A stretch of DNA of 64,000 bases from Sinobacterium caligoides (GTDB lineage Bacteria; Pseudomonadota; Gammaproteobacteria; Pseudomonadales; Sinobacteriaceae). Each line of letters begins with the position of its first letter. Positions within the stretch are counted from its first letter, which is position 1. Positions 16,959 to 26,194 of the stretch are shown piece by piece. Where the stretch lies: assembly GCF_003752585.1 (NCBI RefSeq), contig NZ_RKHR01000008.1:97632-161631 (forward strand), given 5' to 3'. The translations under genes were made by a program, and so were the position numbers. The notes below the pieces were generated by a model. That model worked only from the letters and a program-made list of their open reading frames with translations, made no database searches and had not been told where the DNA came from.

Positions 16959-16984
16959 GCAACACACTGAGCTGAGTGTGTTGC
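16959..16984 (-). terminator. Hairpin after the FAD-dependent oxidoreductase
   Basis: GCAACACACT (16959-16968) pairs with AGTGTGTTGC (16975-16984), 10 bp and a 6-nt loop, 14 bp beyond the stop of the leftward gene. No marked U-tract. Confidence 0.55.
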
Positions 16985-16997
16985 ACTACAGTTGCGA

Positions 16998-18620
16998 TTA
17001 TTGACTATCCTCTATCGCAATACCCAGCATACTCCTCGCGACGGCTTCCCCCACTTTCAAACCGTCGACGGCAGCCGACAAGATACCGCCGGCATAGCCT
17101 GCCCCCTCACCGGCTGGGAACAAGCCGCGGGTATTGATGCTCTGGTAACTCTCGTCGCGCTTGAGCCGGACCGGTGACGAGGTGCGCGTCTCAACGCCGG
17201 TGAGTATCGCATCGTAACGAGCATAACCCTTGATCTTCTTATCGAAGGCGGGAATCGCCTCACGTAATGCCTCAATCGCATACTCCGGCAGCGAGGGCTC
17301 AAGATCGGTCAACTTAATGCCCGGCTTATAGGACGGCTGTACCTCTCCAAACTCACGAGAGGGGGTGCCTGCAAGAAAATCACCCACCAGCTGCGCCGGT
17401 GCCGTGTAATCGCCCCCCCCTAGCTGATAGGCACGCTGTTCGAGCTCGCGCTGCAGATCTATGCCCGCCAGGACATCGCCCGAGGGGAAGTCCGACGGCT
17501 CGATACCCACGACGATCGCTGCATTCGCATTGCGTTCATTACGCGAGTACTGACTCATACCGTTGGTCACGACCTGCCCCTCTTCCGAGGTTGCCGCGAC
17601 CACCGTGCCGCCGGGGCACATACAAAAGCTATAGACGGAGCGACCATTCTGACAGTGATGTACCAGCTTATAATCGGCGGCGCCGAGAATCTCGTTGCCA
17701 GCATTAGGACCAAAACGACAGTCGTCGATCATCGACTGTGGGTGTTCGACGCGGAAACCGATCGAGAACGGCTTGGCCTCGATATAGACGCCCTTGTCAC
17801 GCAACATCGTAAAAGTATCGCGGGCACTGTGGCCGATGGCAAACACCACATGCTCGCTCTCCAGCCGGCTACCATCCTGTAGCACCACACCCTGCACCTG
17901 ACCATCGTCGATCAATACCTCGTCGACGCGCTGACTAAAGCGCACCTCGCCCCCCAGTTCGGTAATTTTATGGCGCATGTTCTCCACCATCTTCACCAGC
18001 TTAAAGGTGCCGATATGGGGCTTGGAGACATAGAGGATCTCCTCCGGGGCGCCGAAATTAACAAACTCATGTAACACCTTACGGCCGTGGTGGTTGCTGT
18101 CCTTGATCTGGCTGTAGAGCTTGCCGTCGGAGAAGGTGCCTGCGCCGCCCTCGCCAAACTGTACATTCGATTCGCTATTGAGTTCACGCTTACGCCACAA
18201 GCCCCAGGTGTCTTTAGTGCGTTCGCGCACGGCCTTACCGCGCTCAAGGATGATCGGCGCCAAGCCCATCTGCGCCAGAATAAGCCCTACAAACATGCCG
18301 CAGGGACCGGTGCCGATGACAATCGGCCGCTTCGCGGGCACCTCGGTCGCGTGACCGACGAACTTATAGCTCATGTCCGGCGTGGCGCGGACGTTATTAT
18401 CCTTGGCGAAACGCTCCAGCAACTGCTCGTTGCAGCGGGTGTCAACATCGAGCGTGTAAATCAGGGAGATATTGGTTTTCTTTCGGGCGTCGTAGCCGCG
18501 CTTAAAGACACTCACATTGAGTAGATCACCTTTGGCAATCTTCAACGTCTTCAGTACCTTAGACTCGATAGCCATCTCATCATGGTCGAGTGGCAGCTTA
18601 ATTTGTGTTAACCGAATCAT
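16998..18620 (-). CDS. NAD(P)/FAD-dependent oxidoreductase (COG2509-like)
   Basis: A 540-residue flavoprotein. The start chosen is ATG 18620, behind a GGAAGAG site; an upstream frame adds 24 residues without support. After an N-terminal domain of about 90 residues comes the FAD motif PIVIGTGPCGMFVGLILAQ and a distinctive GEGGAGTFSDGKLYSQIKD. Later segments are HVVFAIGHSARDTF and, near the C-terminus, GLFPAGEGAGYAGGILSAAVDG, the flavin-binding closing motif. The family is widespread and essentially uncharacterised; a role in reduction of ring compounds is often guessed. It stands alone with its own terminator hairpin. Confidence 0.88.
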   Translation of the reverse strand: MIRLTQIKLPLDHDEMAIESKVLKTLKIAKGDLLNVSVFKRGYDARKKTNISLIYTLDVDTRCNEQLLERFAKDNNVRATPDMSYKFVGHATEVPAKRPIVIGTGPCGMFVGLILAQMGLAPIILERGKAVRERTKDTWGLWRKRELNSESNVQFGEGGAGTFSDGKLYSQIKDSNHHGRKVLHEFVNFGAPEEILYVSKPHIGTFKLVKMVENMRHKITELGGEVRFSQRVDEVLIDDGQVQGVVLQDGSRLESEHVVFAIGHSARDTFTMLRDKGVYIEAKPFSIGFRVEHPQSMIDDCRFGPNAGNEILGAADYKLVHHCQNGRSVYSFCMCPGGTVVAATSEEGQVVTNGMSQYSRNERNANAAIVVGIEPSDFPSGDVLAGIDLQRELEQRAYQLGGGDYTAPAQLVGDFLAGTPSREFGEVQPSYKPGIKLTDLEPSLPEYAIEALREAIPAFDKKIKGYARYDAILTGVETRTSSPVRLKRDESYQSINTRGLFPAGEGAGYAGGILSAAVDGLKVGEAVARSMLGIAIEDSQ

Positions 18621-18940
18621 AATCTCTTCCCAGCTTCTCGCACCCCGTTTGGTATCAACATTCAAGGTACTGACAATAATCTCTGCACACACCAGACAGC
18701 ACGCATCAAACGATGAAAATAGGGTTTAATCGAGGAGATACTGAGTGGCCGGCAGTTAATCGGAGGATTCTAGCATTTTCGGCGTCAGATACCCATACAC
18801 GGTAACGACGAGCAATCGCTAGTGACAGAGAGAGGAATCGGGGAGAGCGAGGCACAGTTGATCATGGGCGGCGAATAGCCAGGGGAAAGCTCGCATCCAC
18901 GCTTATTGGCTGCAAACAGGCCATCGGTAAACACTATAAC

Positions 18941-18966
18941 GCCGAGCTTACATCAATAAGCTCGGC
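18941..18966 (-). terminator. Hairpin after the glycine-zipper lipoprotein gene
   Basis: GCCGAGCTTA (18941-18950) and TAAGCTCGGC (18957-18966) form a perfect 10-bp stem with a 6-nt loop, 66 bp past the stop of the leftward lipoprotein gene. On the minus strand it runs into a moderately U-rich stretch. The rest of 18621-19031 shows nothing gene-like. Confidence 0.6.
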
Positions 18967-19031
18967 GCCATCAAAACCAACAGATCACAACAGGCTATAA
19001 AAGCAGTTGTGATTTAAAATCAATAAGTTGA

Positions 19032-19568
19032 TTATTCTGCTAACACAACCTTACCGTTTTCAACGGGCAGGCGGCTCACCTGTGGCTTCTGCTTCATGCG
19101 GACAACGCCAGTCTCATCACCAATGGTATAAGAGACGTCGTAACCGACCGTTTCTTCATGCTCTTCGTTAACCGTTGTACACTGCTTTTTGTAGGTCGTG
19201 GTGGTGTCTTTGTCCTGCATGTTTTTCTGCGTCTTATTGCCCGCATAGCCACCGGCAATCGCACCGACAGCCGTCGCTGCATCCTTACCATGGCCACCGC
19301 CCACTTGGTGACCGATTAAACCACCGACGGCGGCACCGATGGCGGTACCGGCAATTTGATGAGTGTCTTTAACCGCTGCGTGCTCGGTGACAGCAACATC
19401 TTTACAGACTTCATGGGGGGTCTTCACGGTCTCGGTGACAGCTTCTACACCGGTCACTTCAGCAAACTTCGCTTTAGAAGCCTCGTCATTACAACCAGTT
19501 AAGCCAAGGCTAGCGCTTACAAGGATGATGCCGGTAAGGCAGAGTTTTTGGGGAGCTGAAATATTCAT
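19032..19568 (-). CDS. Glycine-zipper (17 kDa antigen-like) outer-membrane lipoprotein
   Basis: A 178-residue lipoprotein. A 25-residue signal ends in the lipobox LTGC (lipidated Cys26). The middle carries a glycine-zipper 2TM stretch, GTAIGAAVGGLIGHQVGGG and GAIAGGYAGNKTQ, typical of SlyB/Rickettsia 17 kDa antigens. The C-terminal half has a Cys in KKQCTTV and the TVGYDVSYTIGDETGVVRM strand. Such proteins sit in the outer membrane and influence envelope integrity. Single gene; the upstream region is long and AT-rich. Confidence 0.9.
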   Translation of the reverse strand: MNISAPQKLCLTGIILVSASLGLTGCNDEASKAKFAEVTGVEAVTETVKTPHEVCKDVAVTEHAAVKDTHQIAGTAIGAAVGGLIGHQVGGGHGKDAATAVGAIAGGYAGNKTQKNMQDKDTTTTYKKQCTTVNEEHEETVGYDVSYTIGDETGVVRMKQKPQVSRLPVENGKVVLAE

Positions 19569-20155
19569 GGCATACCTACTGTATCAAATAATTTTCTCAT
19601 CGATAAAATATGATCGATTTTTCTGTGCCGAAAACTACTTGCAGGCAGGCAGAACTGTCAATTTTTTTCAGTTTAAATCTGGTGAAAAATTGACCAGGAA
19701 TAATAATTTCCTGCTTTTCAATAACCTATAGCGCAAGCTTTAATTCGTCGAATTAAGAAAAACAAACTTGTACATATCGCATTATTATTAACGAATTAGA
19801 TGATAAAAAAAGCTGATAGTAATATATTTTCTGTCGATATTTTTATCAACATTTAATAGAAAACAATAGGTATTAACTTAAAAAAAGAGCGATAATCGCT
19901 TATTTAAATGTCATATTAATAGCAACAATCAACCGTCAAATAACAGCAAACAACGATAATATTTTTTTCATTTAAGTATTATCGACATTACTCAATCGAC
20001 GGCGGAGCCATTAAACAAGCGTTTACAAACATAAAGTAAAACTTCTCTTTTGATCGAGGATGATTTTATGCTCGCAATTAATGAATGCTGTTCCGTTACA
20101 AAACTCAGCGAATAAAAACCATAGCGAGAAACCAGCAAGCCAGCCCTGCGATCGA
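19569..20155. other. Long AT-rich intergenic region
   Basis: About 590 bp with no reading frame I can support on either strand, no RNA gene recognised and no obvious repeat. Its strongly AT-rich composition contrasts with flanking genes. It may hold the promoter of the glycine-zipper lipoprotein gene. Confidence 0.4.
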
Positions 20156-21406
20156 TTAAACGTACTGCCCTGCGGCGAAACCCGACGACCACGCCCACTG
20201 AAAATTAAAGCCGCCGAGATGACCCGAGACATCTAACACCTCACCAATGAAGTAGAGGCCCGGTTGCCCTTTAGCCTCAAAAGTCTTCGAGGAGATCTGA
20301 TCGGTATCGACACCGCCCAGCGTCACCTCGGCGGTGCGATAACCTTCTGTCCCCGAAGGTTTCAAGACCCAACCGTTAATATGGTCACCGATCTGCTGCA
20401 ACTGGCTATCGGTGGCTTCGGCAATGGCCGTCTCACTCTGTGCCGGCCAGAACAACTGCTGTAGCTCGACCACCAGCGCCTTCGCCAAATGCTGGCCCAC
20501 GAGTGTCCGCACGAGGCTCTTCGGGCTGCGACTCTTCTGCGCCTTCAGCCATTCGCCCATATCCAGCGAGGGCAATAGATCCAGACAGATCTCGTCACCT
20601 GGCTGCCAGTAGTTGGAGAGCTGCAACACTGCCGGGCCACTGAGACCTCGGTGGGTAAAGAGAATCGCCTCGCTGAAGCTGTGACGACCACAGCTGAGAG
20701 TGCCATCCAGCGCCAGCCCTGAGAGACGCTCAGTGATCGCCTTAAAGCCATCACTAAAGGTAAAGGGCACCAGCCCTGCCCGCAGCGGCAACACGTTAAT
20801 GGCAAACTGCCGAGCAATGTCGTGCCCGAAGCCCGTCGCCCCCATCGTCGGTATCGACAGGCTACCGGTGGCAATGACCAGCGACGCGCAGCGCAGCTCG
20901 CCCTGACTCGTCGATAGGCGATAGTATTCGCCCTCCTTACCCGGAGGCCTCACCTGCGTCGTTTTGCAATGTGTCGTCACTTTCACACCGGCCTGCTCGC
21001 ACTCCTGCAACAGCATCGTCAAGATGTCTTTCGCCGAGTCATCACAGAACAACTGCCCGTGCTTGCGCTCGTGGTAGGCAATACCGTGCTCGAGCACCAT
21101 GCCGATAAAGTCCCAGTTACTGTAGCGGGTCAGCGCCGACTTGACGAAGTGGGGGTTGGCACAGATATAGTGCTCCGGTGTCACCTCCATGTTGGTGAAG
21201 TTACAACGACCACCGCCGGACATCAGAATCTTCTTGCCCACCTTATTGCTGGCATCGATCACTAAAACGCTACGGCCACGTCGGCCAGCAGTCATGGCAC
21301 ACATCAGGCCAGAGGCACCGCCACCGATCACGATGACGTCGAAAAAAGGGCTGGATTGGGACAAAGTTGTTCTCGTAAGTGAGTGCAAGACCACATCGCC
21401 AGCCAT
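20156..21406 (-). CDS. HI0933/YhiN-family flavoprotein
   Basis: A 416-residue NAD(P)/FAD-dependent oxidoreductase of the HI0933 (YhiN) family. The FAD motif FDVIVIGGGASGLMCAM is followed by the family-specific GKKILMSGGGRCNFTN. The central VIATGSLSIPTMGATGFGHDIA, then FTHRGLSGPAVLQLSNYW and the C-terminal AEVTLGGVDTDQISSKTFEAK with GLYFIGEVLDVSGHLGGFNFQWAWSSG (read in parts), match the family order. Function is not established; a role in RNA or flavin chemistry has been suggested by structure. Single gene. Confidence 0.92.
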   Translation of the reverse strand: MAGDVVLHSLTRTTLSQSSPFFDVIVIGGGASGLMCAMTAGRRGRSVLVIDASNKVGKKILMSGGGRCNFTNMEVTPEHYICANPHFVKSALTRYSNWDFIGMVLEHGIAYHERKHGQLFCDDSAKDILTMLLQECEQAGVKVTTHCKTTQVRPPGKEGEYYRLSTSQGELRCASLVIATGSLSIPTMGATGFGHDIARQFAINVLPLRAGLVPFTFSDGFKAITERLSGLALDGTLSCGRHSFSEAILFTHRGLSGPAVLQLSNYWQPGDEICLDLLPSLDMGEWLKAQKSRSPKSLVRTLVGQHLAKALVVELQQLFWPAQSETAIAEATDSQLQQIGDHINGWVLKPSGTEGYRTAEVTLGGVDTDQISSKTFEAKGQPGLYFIGEVLDVSGHLGGFNFQWAWSSGFAAGQYV

Positions 21407-21548
21407 GAGGGGGTTATCTCTCGAACGGCTGATGTGTTGTAGAGTGAATTTTAACAGATAGCGGCGTCGCGATGAAACAATCGTAACAGCAAACAGACCC
21501 TCGTCTTAGCTCAGCCGGCAATCTCGCCCGATAGGCTCACCTGGCAAA

Positions 21549-22271
21549 CTACTGCTCGGCCAAGGCATCGACAAAGGCGATCAGCTCCGCTGGCGACGCC
21601 ACCACATCGCTTGGCATCACACCGCTATCGTTGCCGGTACCGTGACTGACCCACAACGAGCGAATACCGCTGTCGTTGGCCCCCTGGATGTCCGCCGCCA
21701 ACGAGTCGCCGATATGTATCGCCTCGTCAGCCGAGCAGTTGGCCAGACGCAGCGCCTTGGCGAAAATGCTCGGCGCCGGCTTCTGCTCCGGCTCCTGGCC
21801 TCCGATGATGATATGGTCGACATAGTCGCCGAGACTCACCGCCGCCACCTTGGCGAGCTGGGAGAACTCGGGGCCGTTGGTGATCACCACTAACGTGTAA
21901 CGCTGACGCCACTCAATCAATTTCGCCTTGATACCCGGGAAAAAGTTGAAACACGCCTGGCGCGCCTCATCAAAACAACGCTGCAGCCCCTCTGCCTCTG
22001 CCTCCGCACAAGCCCCCCCCTGCTCGTCCAACAGGTCGCGGATCAAGCGCACGCGGAACGCCGCCTCATCCACCACCGGCAGATAACGGACGCTCTGCGC
22101 CGCGTCGAAGTCACGGTAGATGCCGCTGAGATAGCGCTGCGAGAAAAGTGCAGCGTCGAGCGAGACGAACTGATCACAAGCACGCTCGGCCATCGCCGCC
22201 AACGCCTGACGATTGGCTCCTGTGGTATCGCAAAGTGTCTCATCGAGGTCGAGTAACAGGGCTTTCAACAT
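21549..22271 (-). CDS. HAD-superfamily hydrolase (YjjG/nucleotidase-like)
   Basis: A 240-residue HAD phosphatase. Motif I is DLDETLCDT (Asp8 nucleophile, Asp10), motif II lies in VVITNGPEFSQ, the Lys in QKPAPSIF and motif IV in HIGDSLAADIQGANDSG. The C1-type helical cap between motifs I and II resembles YjjG/PynA nucleotidases and N-acylneuraminate phosphatases, so dephosphorylation of pyrimidine monophosphates is a reasonable guess. The gene stands alone, divergent from a BlaI-type regulator. Confidence 0.88.
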   Translation of the reverse strand: MLKALLLDLDETLCDTTGANRQALAAMAERACDQFVSLDAALFSQRYLSGIYRDFDAAQSVRYLPVVDEAAFRVRLIRDLLDEQGGACAEAEAEGLQRCFDEARQACFNFFPGIKAKLIEWRQRYTLVVITNGPEFSQLAKVAAVSLGDYVDHIIIGGQEPEQKPAPSIFAKALRLANCSADEAIHIGDSLAADIQGANDSGIRSLWVSHGTGNDSGVMPSDVVASPAELIAFVDALAEQ

Positions 22272-22532
22272 GTTTCATTGCCTATCATAGTGGGCGGCGC
22301 GGCCGTTATTGGCAGACAAATATACCACCTCACTGGTCAACCCGGAACCACGGTGCGAGGCTAGCGACGGACAAGCCTGCCAGCCAACAAGAACTGGCGA
22401 TCTAACAACGGCTAAATCATTCTAGACACTAGACTTGGCTAACGAATCGTTTATTATTTAAACGCTTCTGTGGTCGATAGACGCCGTTATTCTAACAATA
22501 AAAATCACCCCGACCGTCAAACAGTGGGAGTT

Positions 22533-22922
22533 ATGCAGTTACATCAACTACCGGATCTTTCTCGCGCCGAGCACGACATTTTTCAGGTGCTGTGGCAGCA
22601 CGGTCAGCAGAGTATTCGCGAGGTGCACGATCAACTCGACAATGACTGGGCCTACTCCACCACCAAGACGGTGATGGATAGATTAACTAAAAAGGGGTTG
22701 CTGAGCCGAGATAACTTCCACGGCGTCTTCCTCTACCGCGCAATGATTGATCGCCCGACCGGCCTAGCCAAGCGAGTCCGTTACTTTGCCGAGCGCGTGC
22801 TCAAGCTCGACCACACCACCGTCATCGCGCTGTTGGCGCAGCGCGGCGAACTGTCTAGCGAAGAGATCAACAAGCTGCGTCGACTGATCGAGCTCGATAT
22901 TCAACACGATAACGCGCAGTAG
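22533..22922 (+). CDS. BlaI/MecI/CopY-family transcriptional regulator
   Basis: A 129-residue winged-helix repressor starting at ATG 22533 behind GGGAG. The family hallmark is present: LSRAEHDIFQVLWQHGQQSIREVHDQL followed in the next helix by WAYSTTKTVMDRLTKKGLLSR (shown in parts). The C-terminal LAQRGELSSEEINKLRRLIE matches the dimerisation helix. BlaI-type repressors are normally inactivated by a BlaR/MecR membrane protease, but no such gene is nearby, so its trigger and targets are unclear. Confidence 0.88.
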   Translation: MQLHQLPDLSRAEHDIFQVLWQHGQQSIREVHDQLDNDWAYSTTKTVMDRLTKKGLLSRDNFHGVFLYRAMIDRPTGLAKRVRYFAERVLKLDHTTVIALLAQRGELSSEEINKLRRLIELDIQHDNAQ

Positions 22923-23116
22923 CGTTAGCCATGCATGACCATAGAGAGCACCGCCGACACGCCAAGGAGCCCCCCCTCGCCCACACTGGTGAGACCTGCT
23001 CCGTTAAATAACAACGGCATATGAACATCGGTGCTGGCTTTTAATCGTTGTGAAGGCTATAAATATTTTTTACACGCAACGCCATCCACCCACACTATCA
23101 TCGACATGAGCGTATT

Positions 23117-24070
23117 ATGAGCCAGCCCAGCATCGACACCCTGACACGTCCCAGCGGCGCTAGCATTGCCGTCCATCACTGGCCCAGCCAAGACCAGCCA
23201 ATCGGCGTCATCCAGCTATTACACGGCATCGCCGAGCACTGCGGCCGCTACCAGCGTCTCGCCGAATTTTTAACCCTGCATGGCTGGCATGTCGTCGCCC
23301 ATAACCATCGTGGCCACGGCCCCGAGGCGGAGCAGCTCGGGCACTGCCAACGCTTTACCGGCGAAGCCGACAGCTGGTCCTGCCTAGTCGATGACGCCAT
23401 CGCCGTCTCCGAACACTGTCGACAACGCTTTGATGGGCTACCGCTACTGCTACTCGGCCACAGCATGGGCTCGTTCATGGCCCAACATTGTGTCATGCGC
23501 AAACAGGTGCAATCCTCGCAACCGGCGTTCTACGACGGCCTCATACTCTCGGGCTCTAACCTGCCAAAGCCCATGGAAGTTAAAGCGCTACAGGCCATCA
23601 CTCGGCTCGAACAATGGCGGCTCAGCCCGGCCCAAAGCAGCAAGCTGATCGCTAAACTCTCCTTCGGTCACTTCAACAAGCAGGTCAACGGCCAGCGCAC
23701 CGACTACGACTGGCTGAGCCGTGACCCGGAACAGGTCGACCGCTACCTCGACGACGAGCTCTGTGGTTTCGACTGCAGCATCGGCTTCTGGCAGAGCTTC
23801 TGTCGTGGCCTGCTCACCATTAACGCCCGAGGCATCGCCGCCGTCGACCAACGGTTAGCGCTCTATATTCTCTCCGGTAAGCAGGACCCCGTCGGCGGCA
23901 TGGGCGTCGGTGTCAGTAAGTTAGCTACACTCTGGCGTCAGCACGGCAATCCCGTCGACGTTCAGCTCTACGCCAATGCCCGGCACGAGTTATTCAACGA
24001 GATCAATTACCGTGATGTGTATCGAGATTTACTCCGTTGGCTAACCGACGGACGAAAAAAAACCGCTTAA
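23117..24070 (+). CDS. Alpha/beta hydrolase, lysophospholipase/monoacylglycerol lipase type
   Basis: A 317-residue hydrolase. The oxyanion segment LLHGIAEHCGRYQRLAEFL and HNHRGHG match the PldB/monoacylglycerol lipase branch (COG2267). The nucleophile elbow is GHSMGS, the acid Asp is in SGKQDPVGG, and the His is in NARHELFNE. It should release fatty acids from monoacylglycerols or lysophospholipids. The last codons and stop lie inside the terminator hairpin of the first minus-strand small-RNA copy (24055 onward), so the 3' end of this gene overlaps that element. Confidence 0.9.
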   Translation: MSQPSIDTLTRPSGASIAVHHWPSQDQPIGVIQLLHGIAEHCGRYQRLAEFLTLHGWHVVAHNHRGHGPEAEQLGHCQRFTGEADSWSCLVDDAIAVSEHCRQRFDGLPLLLLGHSMGSFMAQHCVMRKQVQSSQPAFYDGLILSGSNLPKPMEVKALQAITRLEQWRLSPAQSSKLIAKLSFGHFNKQVNGQRTDYDWLSRDPEQVDRYLDDELCGFDCSIGFWQSFCRGLLTINARGIAAVDQRLALYILSGKQDPVGGMGVGVSKLATLWRQHGNPVDVQLYANARHELFNEINYRDVYRDLLRWLTDGRKKTA

Positions 24071-24131
24071 TCTGGGGGGATTAAACGGTTTTAAAAGACC
24101 TTGGATGTGGAGGACACACACTGTGTGTACG
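24055..24131 (-). ncRNA. Tandem small-RNA candidate, copy A
   Basis: First of three homologous units at exact 180-bp spacing. On the minus strand a -10-like CATAAT (24143-24138) precedes a transcript of about 77 nt. It contains GUGUGUCCUCCACAUCC and ends in a stem, CCGTTTAATC paired with GATTAAGCGG, followed by eight U. The stem has a G-U pair on the minus strand but an A-C mismatch on the plus strand, which favours minus-strand transcription. Relative to copies B and C the stem shows compensating changes. A conserved box, TATAACTGCGAATA, lies upstream (24177-24164). The terminator overlaps the 3' end of the lysophospholipase gene. Confidence 0.6.
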
Positions 24132-24233
24132 CCTTCTATTATGCCAATCGGCCATCGAGATACTATTCGCAGTTATACTGAAGCTATTGCCACATATACC
24201 TATTCGCGAATATTCAACAATAAACACAGCACA

Positions 24234-24311
24234 AAAAAAAACCGTTCAGCCGGGGGAGACTGAACGGTTTTAAAAAGACCTTGGATGTGGAGGACACACT
24301 CTGTGTGTACG
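24234..24311 (-). ncRNA. Tandem small-RNA candidate, copy B
   Basis: The -10-like CATAAT is at 24323-24318 and the conserved upstream box TATAACTGCGAATA at 24357-24344. The transcript carries an anti-Shine-Dalgarno CCUCC and a U-rich stretch (CUUUUUAAAA). It ends in the stem CCGTTCAG / CTGAACGG with a C-rich loop and nine U, an ideal Hfq-type intrinsic terminator. Nearly identical to copy C; the sequence between units is much less conserved, as expected if the RNA itself is under selection. Confidence 0.62.
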
Positions 24312-24413
24312 CCTGCTATTATGCCCTTTATCGACGGCGAAACTATTCGCAGTTATACCGAAAGAAGTGCTATTTATACTTATTTTTCAGTGTTAATAGC
24401 CCAGCGCTAGGCA

Positions 24414-24491
24414 AAAAAAAACCGTTCAGCCGGGGGCGACTGAACGGTTTTAAAAAGACCTTGGATGTGGAGGACACACTCTGTGTGTACG
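24414..24491 (-). ncRNA. Tandem small-RNA candidate, copy C
   Basis: Third unit. CATAAT is at 24503-24498, the upstream box at 24537-24524, and the terminator stem at about 24421-24449 with its U-tract at 24421-24413. It differs from B at only a few loop and promoter-proximal positions. It lies about 110 bp beyond the stop of the leftward DUF808 gene, so it might alternatively be processed from that gene's 3' UTR, but each copy has its own promoter-like elements. Confidence 0.62.
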
Positions 24492-24601
24492 CCCACTATT
24501 ATGCCCTTTATCTGTAATAAGAATATTCGCAGTTATACCAAAAAAGATTGATAATTATACTTATCTAACAAGCCTCAATACTAGCCATAACACCTAAACT
24601 G

Positions 24602-25531
24602 TTATTCAGCTCCGCCTTTTAATGCCTTGGCCGCCGTCACCGCCAACAATACGACGCCCCCACAAACCACGCCTAACAAACCGCTCAGTACAGGCGGCGC
24701 CACCACGGCGGCAACACCGCCAATAGTCGGCCACGATGCGACCCAGGCGACGCTATGTTCGAGCAGGGCATGCGAACCCGGAATACCGTGTAGGATGATA
24801 CCGCCGCCGACCAAAAACATCGCGACAGTGCCGACAATCGTCAAGCCGCGCATGAGATATGGTGCCGAGGCAACCAAGAACGCGCCGCAACGTTGCTTCA
24901 ACGAACCCAGCTGTGACACCTTCACCAAGTAAAAGCCCAAGTCATCGATCTTGACGATGGCCGCAACCAAACCGTAGACGCCGGCGGTGATCAGTAGCGC
25001 GATCGCCGACAATACACCTAATTGAGTCGGCAGTGACGCGGCCTGCACCACCCCCAAGGCAATCACAATAATCTCTGCCGAGAGCACAAAGTCCGTGCGA
25101 ATCGCGCCGCTCACCCGCTGCTTCTCGAAAGCGGCGATGTCGACATCTTCCTTAACCAGCGCCTCAAGGCGTTGCTGGCTCCCCTCATTACTGTGATGGA
25201 ACAGTTTCTCGAACACCTTTTCGAAACCTTCGAAGCACAGAAAGAGCCCGCCTAACATCAGCATCGGCGTAATCAACCAGGGAATAAACGCACTGATCAG
25301 CAGCGCCGCCGGCACCAGCAGCGCCTTATTCTTTAACGAACCCTTGGCCACCGCCCAGACCACCGGTAACTCACGGTCAGCCCGCACACCGGAGACCTGT
25401 TGCGCATTCAGCGCCAAGTCGTCGCCCAGCACCCCCGCGGTCTTGGTTGCGGCGACCTTGGTCATCACCGCGACGTCATCGAGTAGTGTTGCAATATCAT
25501 CGAGCAGGGTTAACAGGCTTGCTCCCGCCAT
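24602..25531 (-). CDS. DUF808 (YedI-like) inner-membrane protein
   Basis: A 309-residue membrane protein with roughly seven hydrophobic segments. It opens with [41 protein letters not shown] (in parts), the strongly conserved N-terminus of DUF808/YedI proteins. It later has [20 protein letters not shown] and [10 protein letters not shown]. The family is predicted to be an inner-membrane protein of unknown function. It is leftward-transcribed, and the tandem small-RNA array lies just downstream of its stop codon. Confidence 0.9.
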   Translation of the reverse strand: MAGASLLTLLDDIATLLDDVAVMTKVAATKTAGVLGDDLALNAQQVSGVRADRELPVVWAVAKGSLKNKALLVPAALLISAFIPWLITPMLMLGGLFLCFEGFEKVFEKLFHHSNEGSQQRLEALVKEDVDIAAFEKQRVSGAIRTDFVLSAEIIVIALGVVQAASLPTQLGVLSAIALLITAGVYGLVAAIVKIDDLGFYLVKVSQLGSLKQRCGAFLVASAPYLMRGLTIVGTVAMFLVGGGIILHGIPGSHALLEHSVAWVASWPTIGGVAAVVAPPVLSGLLGVVCGGVVLLAVTAAKALKGGAE

Positions 25532-25696
25532 AGCTTTCTCCTAAATTTTTTGTTGGCTGTCATGAAGACTACCATAGCCTCCTCGCTGAGATTGCCCCCC
25601 TAGCGTCAAGCAGATCATCATCTGCTCTCGCTGATAATGATACAATGTCAGCCAATCAAGCAACCGCCTACCACGCACAGCCTGCCCGAGGATGCC

Positions 25697-26128
25697 ATGG
25701 ATCTCCAAACAAAACTCATCGATAAGTGTCTCAGTGAACGCGAAGCCGGCCTCACCGCCAGCATTCTCGACGACCTCGACAACCCCTGCAACCTCTACAC
25801 GCTGCTGGCACTGTTCTGTTACGACGTACAAGAAGGCGGCTTCGCACAATTCGTCTACAACTCCAACGGGGTGTATTTGGTGGAGGTCGCCCAGGCCCTC
25901 GAGGCGGTCGAGGCCGACAACACCGGCCTGTTCCTCGAGCGCGTCATCAACCTCTGTCTAGACGAAGATAAACTGTATAAGAAGTTTCTCGCCAGTGATG
26001 GCAGCGACGGCTTCTTCAAGCGTAAACTCGATAAGATCAGCGAGGAGTACCTGCGCTGTGACGAGCCCCTCATCGTCGAAGCCGAAGAATCACTCATTGC
26101 GCTCATCAGCCAGTGTGAAGCGGACTAA
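25697..26128 (+). CDS. DUF4375 (DMP19-like) protein
   Basis: A 143-residue acidic soluble protein from ATG 25697, which has a GAGG ribosome site; a longer frame from 25637 adds 20 residues with none. The helical core reads LYTLLALFCYDVQEGGFAQFVYN followed by VEVAQALEAVEADN, matching the DUF4375/DMP19 pattern in which GGF-Q-N is invariant. DMP19 was described as a DNA-mimic protein, but function here is open. Strongly negative overall charge is consistent with that idea. Confidence 0.75.
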   Translation: MDLQTKLIDKCLSEREAGLTASILDDLDNPCNLYTLLALFCYDVQEGGFAQFVYNSNGVYLVEVAQALEAVEADNTGLFLERVINLCLDEDKLYKKFLASDGSDGFFKRKLDKISEEYLRCDEPLIVEAEESLIALISQCEAD

Positions 26129-26194
26129 CTCGAGTATCACAAGCTGGGCTGCCGACCCGCCGCCAGCCCAGAATCAGCTCAGCCCCGAATCAAC

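Noticed and set aside
24281..24517. A 78-codon rightward frame across the tandem 180-bp units
   Set aside because: It spans two units and their terminators, has no ribosome site, and conservation follows RNA structure rather than codons.
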